In this document: in pieces, positions 1 through 6,761 of the stretch | Numbering within the stretch: the stretch's first letter is position 1 | Layout of the letters: each line of letters opens with the position of its first letter | DNA from: Collimonas fungivorans | GTDB lineage: Bacteria > Pseudomonadota > Gammaproteobacteria > Burkholderiales > Burkholderiaceae_D | NCBI RefSeq assembly: GCF_001584145.1 | Contig: NZ_CP013232.1 | Coordinates: 3,658,001-3,722,000, forward strand | DNA length: 64,000 nucleotides | Direction: 5' to 3' | The notes under the pieces: generated by a model | The model's input: only the letters and a program-made list of their open reading frames with translations | Databases searched by the model: none | What the model was told of the DNA's origin: nothing | Position numbers and translations under genes: made by a program

Positions 1-94
1 AGACATCGGTATTGCCCGGAAACAGCAGCAGGCCGGAAGAAAAGCGCTGTTTCAGCTGCTGCCGGCGCTGGCTGTAGACGGCCGGCTTAAACAT
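1..94 (-). CDS. Xaa-Pro aminopeptidase family protein, N-terminal fragment
   Basis: Only about 31 codons lie inside the window; the gene runs off the left edge. The start region reads MFKPAVYSQRRQQLKQ followed by a GLLLFPGN segment. This is the usual N-terminus of PepP/PepQ-type (M24) peptidases, where an RRxxL helix precedes a hydrophobic strand ending in PGN. The start chosen is the ATG at 94-92, with a CGAGG ribosome site just upstream. An in-frame ATG at 118-116 would add eight residues. The metal-binding pita-bread domain would lie outside the window, so the assignment rests on a short N-terminal match only. Confidence 0.55.
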   Translation of the reverse strand, partial: MFKPAVYSQRRQQLKQRFSSGLLLFPGNTDV

Positions 95-282
95 CGCGGC
101 CTCGCGCCTGGTCCGCATCGAACATCTGCCTGATTGATTCTTGGTGCATCGTCACTCCATTCCGCTGTCATTGCCAAGGTCTTTGTCGACCTCGTGTCTG
201 GCGCCTGCAGCCGGGGCAATATATATGTTTTCACAATTTACAAAACAACAGCAAAAACCATGCCACGGACCTGTCCTGCGTC

Positions 283-897
283 TCAAAAAAATTCGGTGCC
301 CCGTAATAACTGTTCCTGCTCCCGGCACGCAGTCGATTGCGGGCCGTCGAACAGCGCCACGGTGCCGACCCAGATCACTTCAGCCACCTGGTTTTCGTGC
401 GGCAGCGATTCGATGCTGTGCGGGATATTGGCGTCGAAATGCAGGCTGTCGCCGACACTCAGCACATAGCTGTCTTTACCTACCGTGTAGCCGACCTGCC
501 CGCTCAGCACGAAGATCATTTCATCGCCTTCGTGCGACACCAATTCCGATTTGTAGCCGGCCGGCATGGTGAACTTCACCGAATGCACCTGGCTGCCGGG
601 GAATACCGTCGAGAGTCGTTCGTATTTGACGCGGCCGCTGGCCACCGAGTAGGGCTGCCGCTGGCTGCGGTAGGTATCCGGCCGCAATTGCGCCGGTTGT
701 TTGATCAGGTCGCCGATCGTCACGCCGAGCGCCTTGGCGATCACCACCAGCGAGGTGATGGAAGGACTGGTCTGGCTGCGCTCAAGCTGCGAAATGAAGC
801 CCGCGGTCAACCCGGTTTCGGCCGCGACCTGCACCAGTGTCTTCTTGACAGCATGACGCCGCGCGCGGATCGAGCTCCCCAGCTGTGGCATTTCCAT
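283..897 (-). CDS. XRE-family transcriptional regulator with C-terminal cupin domain
   Basis: The 204-residue protein has two domains. Residues about 9-63 form an XRE/Cro helix-turn-helix (GLTAGFISQLERSQTSPS is the recognition region). Residues about 105-185 form a cupin barrel with a HEGDEMIFVLSG strand pair and a DANIPH strand. This architecture (PuuR/SutR-like) is common in local regulators of amine and amino acid catabolism, where the cupin senses a small ligand. The gene is divergent from the ABC transporter beginning at 1254, so it is the likely local regulator of that cluster. Tandem 11-bp repeats just upstream of its start (933-960) are candidate operators. The ligand is not known. 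Confidence 0.88.
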   Translation of the reverse strand: MEMPQLGSSIRARRHAVKKTLVQVAAETGLTAGFISQLERSQTSPSITSLVVIAKALGVTIGDLIKQPAQLRPDTYRSQRQPYSVASGRVKYERLSTVFPGSQVHSVKFTMPAGYKSELVSHEGDEMIFVLSGQVGYTVGKDSYVLSVGDSLHFDANIPHSIESLPHENQVAEVIWVGTVALFDGPQSTACREQEQLLRGTEFF

Positions 898-915
898 TGT
901 TCCTGTCTCCGGCCC

Positions 916-960
916 GTACCTTGTCGTATCTGGTACTTGTTTGTTACTTGTTTATTACTT
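916..960. promoter_or_regulatory. Candidate operator: tandem TTACTTGTTT repeats upstream of the XRE-cupin gene
   Basis: GTACTTGTTT (933-942), TTACTTGTTT (944-953) and a partial TTACTT (955-960) recur with an 11-bp period, about one helical turn. They lie 36-63 bp upstream of the regulator start. A GTACC (916-920) / GGTAC (932-936) inverted pair overlaps the first copy. The spacing suggests protein binding on one DNA face, most simply by the adjacent XRE regulator. The rest of the 356-bp intergenic region (898-1253) holds no gene that I can support; it must contain the two divergent promoters. Confidence 0.4.
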
Positions 961-1253
961 CCGCATCGAACCGCGCCAGGCGTTAATTCAACAGTAACTT
1001 TTTAATATTCAGCACCAGCGCCGCAGCGTCCATTGCAGCTACAGTTGTAACGGAAACAGCGGCGGTCAGGCGTCGGAAATTATAGTCACACTAAAATTTG
1101 AGTCAAGAACCTTTTTCAAATTATCTTAGTACACAGGCCTTGATCTTGCTTGGGGATGAGGGGCAGCGGGCGCATTTTCGGATGACTTTCAACTTCAAAG
1201 CGGGTATTTTCAACTATACCTTTTCCAGCCAACCCTGATTCAAGAAGGCAGAC

Positions 1254-2090
1254 ATGCATATCAATCGACGCAATTTCATCGCCCAGGCCATTGCCGTTGG
1301 CTCGCTAGCCGCGGCCAGCCCGGTATTTTCCCAGGAACCGGAATCGACCGCCGCCAGGATCAAGCGCACCGGCAAGCTGCGCATGGGAGCCATCAACGGC
1401 GCCTCGCCGTATTTCACCAAGGACCTGGCAAGCGGCGAATGGAAGGGTTTCATGGTGGACCTGGGGCGTGACTTGGCGAAATACCTGAAAGCCGAAGTCG
1501 AATGGGTGGAAACCACCTGGGGCAACGCCGTGCTCGACGTGCAGACCAACAAGATCGATTGCCAGCTCGGCATGGCGCCCTCGCCGGCGCGGCGCGAAGT
1601 GGTCGATTTTTCCGCGCCGATTTTCCAGAACTACAACACGGTGGTGGCCAGGAAGGGTTTTAACTTTGAGCGCTGGGAGCAGCTCAATTCACCTGCCGTC
1701 AAGGTCGCAGTCGATGTCGGCTCCAGCCACGACCAGCTGGTCACCAGGATATTGCCGAAGGCGAGCATATTGCGCTTCGAAACCTCGGCCGCCGCCACCA
1801 TGGCGCTGCAATCCGGCCGCGTCGACTGCCAGGTGCTGGTCATCCTGCTTTCAACCGCCCTGCTGACCAAGCTGCCGAACGTCGGCCATATCGTATTCCC
1901 GTCCCCCGACGAAACCAACCCGACCAATGTCGGCATCCGCAAGCAGTCCGACCAGGCATTCACCAAATCGGTGAATGCCTGGCTGGAAGAAGCCAGGGCC
2001 TCAGGCAAAGTGAAAAGCACCATCATTTCCAATATGCAAACGCTGGTCGGCGTACCGCCGACGGCATTTCCACCCCAGGTTCACTTTTAA
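1254..2090 (+). CDS. ABC transporter substrate-binding protein, polar amino acid type
   Basis: This 278-residue periplasmic protein belongs to the bacterial extracellular solute-binding family 3 (PBPb fold). The N-terminus carries a signal peptide with an RRNF motif and a hydrophobic run ending in AAASPVFSQ, so Tat export is possible. The mature part shows family features: GKLRMG near the start, WKGFMVDLGRDLAKYL in lobe 1, then QLGMAPSPARREVVDFSAPI leading to the hinge. An AAGGCAG ribosome site precedes the ATG. It is the first gene of a run with permease, ATPase, flavoprotein and racemase-family genes, which suggests capture of an amino acid or related amine. The substrate cannot be read from the sequence. 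Confidence 0.88.
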   Translation: MHINRRNFIAQAIAVGSLAAASPVFSQEPESTAARIKRTGKLRMGAINGASPYFTKDLASGEWKGFMVDLGRDLAKYLKAEVEWVETTWGNAVLDVQTNKIDCQLGMAPSPARREVVDFSAPIFQNYNTVVARKGFNFERWEQLNSPAVKVAVDVGSSHDQLVTRILPKASILRFETSAAATMALQSGRVDCQVLVILLSTALLTKLPNVGHIVFPSPDETNPTNVGIRKQSDQAFTKSVNAWLEEARASGKVKSTIISNMQTLVGVPPTAFPPQVHF

Positions 2091-2104
2091 GCTGTGAGGC
2101 AGGC

Positions 2105-2773
2105 ATGTATCAGTGGGATTTCCATACGCTTTGGCAATACAGGAACATCATATTCACAGGTTTTGGCTACACGGTAGGCTACACCGTCATCGTCGTCATA
2201 CTGGGGCTGCTGGTCGGACTGATCACCGGGCTGTGCCGGCTGTCGCCGAAGGTATATATATCCGGGCCATTCCGGGCTTATGTGGAACTGTTCAGGTGCA
2301 CGCCGGTACTGGTGCAGCTGATCTGGTTTTATTATGCGCTGCCCATCTTGACCGGCATCGAACTGACGCCGGGCATGGCGGCAGTGCTGTCGCTGACCTT
2401 GTACGGCGGCGCCTTCTACTCTGAAATCATCCGCGGCGGCGTGATTTCCATCGATCCCGGGCAATCGGAAGCCGGCATGGCGCTGGGCATGACCCAGTTC
2501 CAGCTGATGCGGCGCGTGGTGCTGCCGCAAGCGTTCAAACGCATGACGCCGCCGCTGGTCAGCCAATCCATCATGCAGCTGAAGAATACTTCGCTGCTGT
2601 CGGTGCTGGCGGTGCCCGACCTGCTCTACCAGGGGCAGATCATTGCCCACGACACCTACCGCCCGCTGGAAATCTATTCGCTGATCGCCATCCTGTATTT
2701 CGCGATCTTGCTGCCGGCGACAATCCTGGCCAAGCGGCTCGAAGTCAAGGTGTCCGACGGCCGGGGAGCATGA
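2105..2773 (+). CDS. ABC transporter permease, polar amino acid type (HisM/GlnP family)
   Basis: The 222-residue membrane protein has about five hydrophobic segments, for example YTVGYTVIVVILGLLVGLI near the N-terminus and ALIAILYFAILLPATI-like residues near the C-terminus. It carries the family's cytoplasmic EAA loop, here SEAGMALGMTQFQLMRRVVLPQA, with the conserved glycine and the I/V-LPQA end that docks on the ATPase. It begins 14 bp after the binding-protein gene and overlaps the ATPase gene by 4 bp, which indicates translational coupling. One permease gene is enough if it acts as a homodimer, as is common in this subfamily. Confidence 0.9.
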   Translation: MYQWDFHTLWQYRNIIFTGFGYTVGYTVIVVILGLLVGLITGLCRLSPKVYISGPFRAYVELFRCTPVLVQLIWFYYALPILTGIELTPGMAAVLSLTLYGGAFYSEIIRGGVISIDPGQSEAGMALGMTQFQLMRRVVLPQAFKRMTPPLVSQSIMQLKNTSLLSVLAVPDLLYQGQIIAHDTYRPLEIYSLIAILYFAILLPATILAKRLEVKVSDGRGA

Positions 2774-3546
2774 CCATGGACAACCCAATGATTTCAATCA
2801 GCAACCTTAAAAAATGTTTTGGCGATAACACTGTCCTGAAAGATATCTCCCTGCAGATCGGCAAAGGCTCGGTAGTGGCGATGATCGGGCCTTCCGGTTC
2901 CGGCAAGTCAACCCTGCTTCGCTGCATCAACCTGCTGACGATTCCCGACGCTGGCGTCGTAAATGTCGGCGGCCAGTCGATCATATTTGACGGCAAGCAG
3001 ACAACGCTGCCGAAAGCGCGCGACCTGGCGAAATTCCGTTCCAAGACCGGCATGGTGTTCCAGCACTTCAACCTGTTTCCGCACATGACGGTGCAGCAGA
3101 ACGTCATGGAAGGCATGGTCACTGTGCTGAAGATACCGAAGCAGGAAGCGCGCGCCGCGGCCGACGCCCTGCTGCAGCGGGTTGGACTGAGCGACCGCGC
3201 AGACGCCTATCCAAGCATGCTGTCGGGAGGACAAAAGCAGCGGGTGGCGATTGCCAGGGCTCTGGCCATGAAACCCGACGTCATGCTGTTCGACGAAGCC
3301 ACTTCCGCGCTGGACCCTGAACTGGTGGGCGAAGTGCTGAACGTCATCCGCGCGCTGGCGGCGGACGGCATGACCATGATCCTGGTGACGCATGAAATCG
3401 CGTTTGCAAAAGAGGTGGCCGACCAGGTCATTTTCATGCGCGACGGCGTCGTGGTCGAATCCGGGCCGCCAGCCATCGTCATCGACGATCCTGTGCAGGA
3501 AGCCACGCGCAGTTTCCTGTCGCGCTTCAAGAACAGCGGCCACTGA
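2770..3546 (+). CDS. ABC transporter ATP-binding protein, amino acid type (GlnQ/HisP family)
   Basis: The 258-residue ATPase is complete. It has Walker A GPSGSGKST (residues 40-48), a Q-loop in MVFQHFNLFPHMTV, the signature LSGGQKQR, Walker B VMLFDEATSALDPE and the switch histidine in VTHEIAFA. It powers the transporter made with the two preceding genes. The ATG at 2770 overlaps the permease stop (ATGA); a second in-frame ATG lies two codons later. Family members transport polar or basic amino acids. Confidence 0.93.
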   Translation: MTMDNPMISISNLKKCFGDNTVLKDISLQIGKGSVVAMIGPSGSGKSTLLRCINLLTIPDAGVVNVGGQSIIFDGKQTTLPKARDLAKFRSKTGMVFQHFNLFPHMTVQQNVMEGMVTVLKIPKQEARAAADALLQRVGLSDRADAYPSMLSGGQKQRVAIARALAMKPDVMLFDEATSALDPELVGEVLNVIRALAADGMTMILVTHEIAFAKEVADQVIFMRDGVVVESGPPAIVIDDPVQEATRSFLSRFKNSGH

Positions 3547-3574
3547 GCGTGGCGCCGCCTTTGAAGGAAGCACC

Positions 3575-4870
3575 TTGAATCCAATCGACAACCAGCCCGC
3601 GAAGCTGCCCACCCCCTTGCGCGTGGTGGTCATCGGCGCCGGCATTGTCGGCGCCGCCTGCGCCATCGAATTGCTGCGCGACGGCCACCAGGTCACCCTG
3701 GTCGATCCGGGCGAACCCGGCGGCGCGCAGGCCGCCAGCTACGGCAATGCGGCATGGCTGAGCCCGGCTTCGGTGGTGCCGATGTCGATGCCTGGCCTGT
3801 GGAAAAAATTGCCGGGATATCTGTTCGATAAAAACAGCCCCTTGACCATCCGCTGGAGCGCCCTGCCGTCGCTGCTGCCATGGCTGGCCAGGTTCATCTG
3901 GGCCGGCGCCAGCGTGGCTCGGGTCGAAGCCACCGCCCGGGCGTTGTCCGCCCTGCTGCGCGATGCGCCGGCACGGCATCGCGCGCTGGCGCAGGAAGCC
4001 GGCGTGCCCGACCTGATAATCAGCCGCGGGCTGCTGTATGCCTATCCCGACCGCGCCGCCTTCGAAGCGGAAGCGCTGGCCTGGCGCTTGCGGCGCGACA
4101 ATGCGGTGAGCTGGAAGGAACTTGATGCGCAGGCAATACGCGAGCTGGTTCCCGAACTGGACCACAGGTATCAATTCGCCATCCTGCTGGAACAAGGCGC
4201 CAACTGCGCCGACCCGGGCGCCTATGTGGCAGCGCTGGTGCGCCATGCGCTGGGCCTGGGAGCTTCCCTGCATCAGGCCAGGGCGACCGGGCTCGACCTG
4301 CAGGACGGCCGCTTGCGCGCCGTCCTTACCGACCGCGGTCAACTCCCCTGCGAGCGTGCCGTGATTGCCGCCGGCATCCACTCCAAGGCGCTGGCCAGGT
4401 TGGCGGGCGACAAGGTCGTCATGGAAAGCGAACGCGGCTATCACGTTGTCATAGAAAATCCGCCCTTCAAGCTGGCGTTGCCGGTGATGCCGGCGGACGC
4501 CAAGACCGGCAATACCTCGACGCTGGCCGGCTTGCGCATTGCCGGCCAGGTGGAGCTGACCAGCTTGCAGGCGAAGCCGGACTGGAGCCGCACCGACACC
4601 CTCCTGCGCCACGCGGCGGCGACCTATCCGGCGCTGGCAGCGTCGATCGGGACAGCATCCATCCAGCGCTGGATAGGACATCGGCCGTCCACCACCGATG
4701 GCCTGCCGGTGCTGGGGCCGGCGTCCGGTTGCCAGGACGTGATCCACGCTTTCGGGCACGGCCATGTCGGCCTGGCGTCGGGGCCGGTTTCCGGGAGGCT
4801 GGTGGCCGACCTGATATCCGGCCGCGCACCTGTTGTCGATCCGGCGCCCTACTCGGTAAAACGGTTTTAG
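3575..4870 (+). CDS. FAD-dependent amino acid/amine oxidoreductase (DadA/DAO family)
   Basis: The protein has 431 residues if it starts at the TTG at 3575, which has an AAGGAAG ribosome site four bases upstream. The open frame continues to 3392, but that part lies inside the ATPase gene. The N-terminus carries the Rossmann dinucleotide motif VVIGAGIVGAA (GxGxxG at residues 21-26) and an acidic VTLVDP strand end. The C-terminus has the family pattern GHRPSTTDGLPVLG and FGHGHVGLASGP that closes the FAD site. DadA-type enzymes oxidise D-amino acids, or N-methyl amino acids, to 2-oxo acids. A racemase-family gene next to it supports a role with amino acid stereoisomers, which is inference. Confidence 0.85.
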   Translation: MNPIDNQPAKLPTPLRVVVIGAGIVGAACAIELLRDGHQVTLVDPGEPGGAQAASYGNAAWLSPASVVPMSMPGLWKKLPGYLFDKNSPLTIRWSALPSLLPWLARFIWAGASVARVEATARALSALLRDAPARHRALAQEAGVPDLIISRGLLYAYPDRAAFEAEALAWRLRRDNAVSWKELDAQAIRELVPELDHRYQFAILLEQGANCADPGAYVAALVRHALGLGASLHQARATGLDLQDGRLRAVLTDRGQLPCERAVIAAGIHSKALARLAGDKVVMESERGYHVVIENPPFKLALPVMPADAKTGNTSTLAGLRIAGQVELTSLQAKPDWSRTDTLLRHAAATYPALAASIGTASIQRWIGHRPSTTDGLPVLGPASGCQDVIHAFGHGHVGLASGPVSGRLVADLISGRAPVVDPAPYSVKRF

Positions 4871-4932
4871 AAACATCGAATTCTCAGCTGCCGCAGATTC
4901 GGCTTAAACTTGCATCAAACTCGGGAGAAAAC

Positions 4933-5679
4933 ATGATTGTTCGCGGCGGACGCGCCACATATGGGGAGAGTGTCGGCATTCTTGTGCTGGATACGAAATT
5001 TCCGCGCATCCCGGGCGATATCGGCAACGCCACCACATTCGACTTCCCGGTGCGTTACAAGGTCGTGGCGGGGGCAAAAGCAGAGCAGATCGTTGCTGCG
5101 CCCGACCGGGCGCGCGCGCTGCTGCCGGCATTTATCGAAGCCGCCAGGGAGCTCGAGAACGACGGCGTGCGCGCCATCACCACCACCTGCGGTTTCCTGA
5201 CCGTAGTCCAGGATGAAATTGCCGAGGCTGTCAGCGTACCGGTCATTACTTCCAGCCTGTTCCTCGTCCCGCTGCTGAGGCGCATGCTAGGCCCCAGGCG
5301 CAGCATCGGCGTGGTCACCGCCGACGCCAACAGCCTGTCCGCCGGCCATCTGCGCGCGGCCGGCATCGACCCCGGCTGGCAACTGATTATCAAAGGAATG
5401 GAATCGCGCCCGTCGTTCGGAACCATCCTGGGTACAGGCAGCGATCCTGACCATGCGCTTGACATCGACCAGGTCAGGCGCGAAGTGATGGAAACATGCC
5501 TGGCCATGCAGGCCGAAGCGCCTGACCTCGGTGCGTTCCTGTTCGAATGCACCAACCTGCAGCCGTACGCTGCGGCAGTGCAAGCCGCCACCGGACTTCC
5601 CATCTTCGGCATCTATCATGTCGTCAACCTGCTTCACTCCGCCGCGGTGGCGCCTGGTTTTGCGCAAGGCTACCTGTAA
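4933..5679 (+). CDS. Aspartate/glutamate racemase family protein
   Basis: The 248-residue protein starts at the ATG at 4933 behind CGGGAG; the frame is open further upstream, but only inside the flavoprotein gene. It has the two cysteine motifs expected of cofactor-independent racemases: TTTCGF (Cys86) and ECTNLQP (Cys206). Both halves therefore appear able to contribute a catalytic thiol. The sequence is closer to the broad 'Asp/Glu/hydantoin racemase-like' group than to MurI, because the DTGVGG-type start of glutamate racemase is missing. It is the last gene of the ABC transporter cluster and may interconvert stereoisomers of the imported compound. The substrate is unknown. Confidence 0.8.
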   Translation: MIVRGGRATYGESVGILVLDTKFPRIPGDIGNATTFDFPVRYKVVAGAKAEQIVAAPDRARALLPAFIEAARELENDGVRAITTTCGFLTVVQDEIAEAVSVPVITSSLFLVPLLRRMLGPRRSIGVVTADANSLSAGHLRAAGIDPGWQLIIKGMESRPSFGTILGTGSDPDHALDIDQVRREVMETCLAMQAEAPDLGAFLFECTNLQPYAAAVQAATGLPIFGIYHVVNLLHSAAVAPGFAQGYL

Positions 5680-5722
5680 TCTCAAGCCTGGCCGCCGGCA
5701 GAGATGCCGTGGTGCATGATCC

Positions 5723-6163
5723 TTACTCGCGTACCAGACGCAGCCAATGCAAGGTCGAATCATCCTCCGCCGGCAGCGCCGACCTGAGGCCGCCGAGCTG
5801 CTTCATGGCAGCGTCATAGCTTGCCTGGCTGTCTGTCTTGTGTGACCTGTGCTCGATTCTCTTGCACCATTCATCACCAAAGACAGCGATGCGTTCAAGC
5901 ATCATGCGCAACTCCTGGTCATCTTGCATCTGCGCCGCCAGGCGACGCCATACTGCATTTTTATTCCAGCGCAGAAAACGCATGTAGGTGGTATTCCACT
6001 TGCCGAATCGCAGCGGCAAATCGTGCCAGAGGCGGTGTCCGGCCGAAATCCACAGGACGGCATCGATAAACAGGCGATTATTGTGCGCCTTGGCGCCACT
6101 GTCCCCTGCCCTCCCGGTCATCAGAGGTTCCAGCTTTTCCCATTGGGCATTTCGCAGTTTCAT
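5723..6163 (-). CDS. Standalone IS5/IS402-type N-terminal domain protein without DDE core
   Basis: Residues 1-80 of this 146-residue protein match the start of IS5-group transposases: LRNAQWEKLEPLMTGRAGD, then NNRLFIDAVLWI, HDLPLRFGKWNTTYMRFLRW and VWRRL. Active IS402-type transposases continue with a catalytic DDE domain. Here residues 81-146 are unrelated (EWCKRIEHRSHKTDSQASY, and an end WLRLVRE) and then stop. No terminal inverted repeats were seen around it. It lies 24 bp downstream of the small Cys-rich gene on the same strand, which suggests co-transcription. It may be a domesticated DNA-binding protein rather than an active transposase, or simply the remnant of one. Confidence 0.65.
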   Translation of the reverse strand: MKLRNAQWEKLEPLMTGRAGDSGAKAHNNRLFIDAVLWISAGHRLWHDLPLRFGKWNTTYMRFLRWNKNAVWRRLAAQMQDDQELRMMLERIAVFGDEWCKRIEHRSHKTDSQASYDAAMKQLGGLRSALPAEDDSTLHWLRLVRE

Positions 6164-6187
6164 AATGAAAATGGCCTCGCGCCGGCC

Positions 6188-6403
6188 CTATTTATCCCGC
6201 TTTGCCGCGGCTTCGCGCTGGAGCCGGCGGTTTTCCTGGCAGCGATAACAAATCCAGCGCCGGGTCTTGTTGCACTCGACGAAATCGCCGTCGGCTGCGG
6301 GTACCTCGCCTTGATGGTGCGCACAGAACCGCCTGCCGGTGGCGTTTGCGGCGGCCTGGGTCACCAGCACCAGCCGGTCCGACCGCTGTGAATATGTGCT
6401 CAT
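6188..6403 (-). CDS. Small Cys-rich, zinc-ribbon-like protein
   Basis: The ORF encodes 71 residues and is preceded by a strong GGAGA ribosome site nine bases from the ATG. It has Cys27-x2-His30, Cys44 and Cys52-x2-Cys55, a spacing that would suit one zinc site, and a basic C-terminal tail (RRLQREAAAKRDK). I do not recognise the family. It is followed 24 bp later by the IS5-domain protein, so the two probably share a transcript. The region upstream holds a terminator-containing repeat that also occurs before the autotransporter gene. Confidence 0.55.
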   Translation of the reverse strand: MSTYSQRSDRLVLVTQAAANATGRRFCAHHQGEVPAADGDFVECNKTRRWICYRCQENRRLQREAAAKRDK

Positions 6404-6490
6404 TGTTGGTCTCCTTTCCCAAAAACGACTTCAGACAAATCTTTCGCTGCTGCGCCGCTCGCGACAGTTCCACGGCGCCGGCAGTTAGAG

Positions 6491-6542
6491 ACGTCCACTA
6501 GAGATGCCCGTCCAAAACAAAAAAAGGGCCACATTGTGGCCC
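6491..6542. repeat. Direct repeat copy 1 with embedded terminator, upstream of the Cys-rich gene
   Basis: ACGTCC, then ACTAGAGATGCCCGTCCA, an A-rich run and a GGGCCAC-type hairpin recur in the same order at 9893-9945. The two copies differ at few positions, lie in the same orientation and are about 3.4 kb apart. They bracket the autotransporter gene. Each copy ends roughly 40-90 bp upstream of a minus-strand start codon (6403 and 9857). The remaining sequence between 6403 and 6762 shows no supported gene. Confidence 0.7.
6519..6542 (-). terminator. Intrinsic terminator downstream of the autotransporter gene
   Basis: Read on the minus strand this is a 7-bp perfect stem GGGCCAC/GTGGCCC with a 3-base loop followed at once by seven T. 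It lies about 220 bp after the autotransporter stop codon and about 115 bp before the Cys-rich gene, so it can separate the two transcripts. Confidence 0.75.
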
Positions 6543-6761
6543 GACGAGTCATGAACGCTTTTCCGATGCGGCTTGCCGCATCCGGCGCCGCAACGCAGGG
6601 AAGCACCGGCCACGCAACAAGGGAGACGCCGTAAGGCTGGATTGCTGCCGGTTGTCGGGGTTTTTCATGTGCAGGCACTCGCCGACTGATCCTGCGGGCA
6701 CTCACCGCTTGCGCGGAGCCGTGCCCTGGCTGTCATCAAATCTTTCCTTTCGCATACATTG

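Noticed and set aside
3527..4876. 449-codon open frame on the minus strand
   Set aside because: It is antisense to the DadA-like gene, which has an intact FAD motif. Gly/Gln/Arg-rich composition marks it as a shadow.
5723..6163. An active IS5-family insertion sequence
   Set aside because: The frame lacks a DDE core, and I found no terminal inverted repeats or target duplication around it. It is listed as a standalone domain protein instead.
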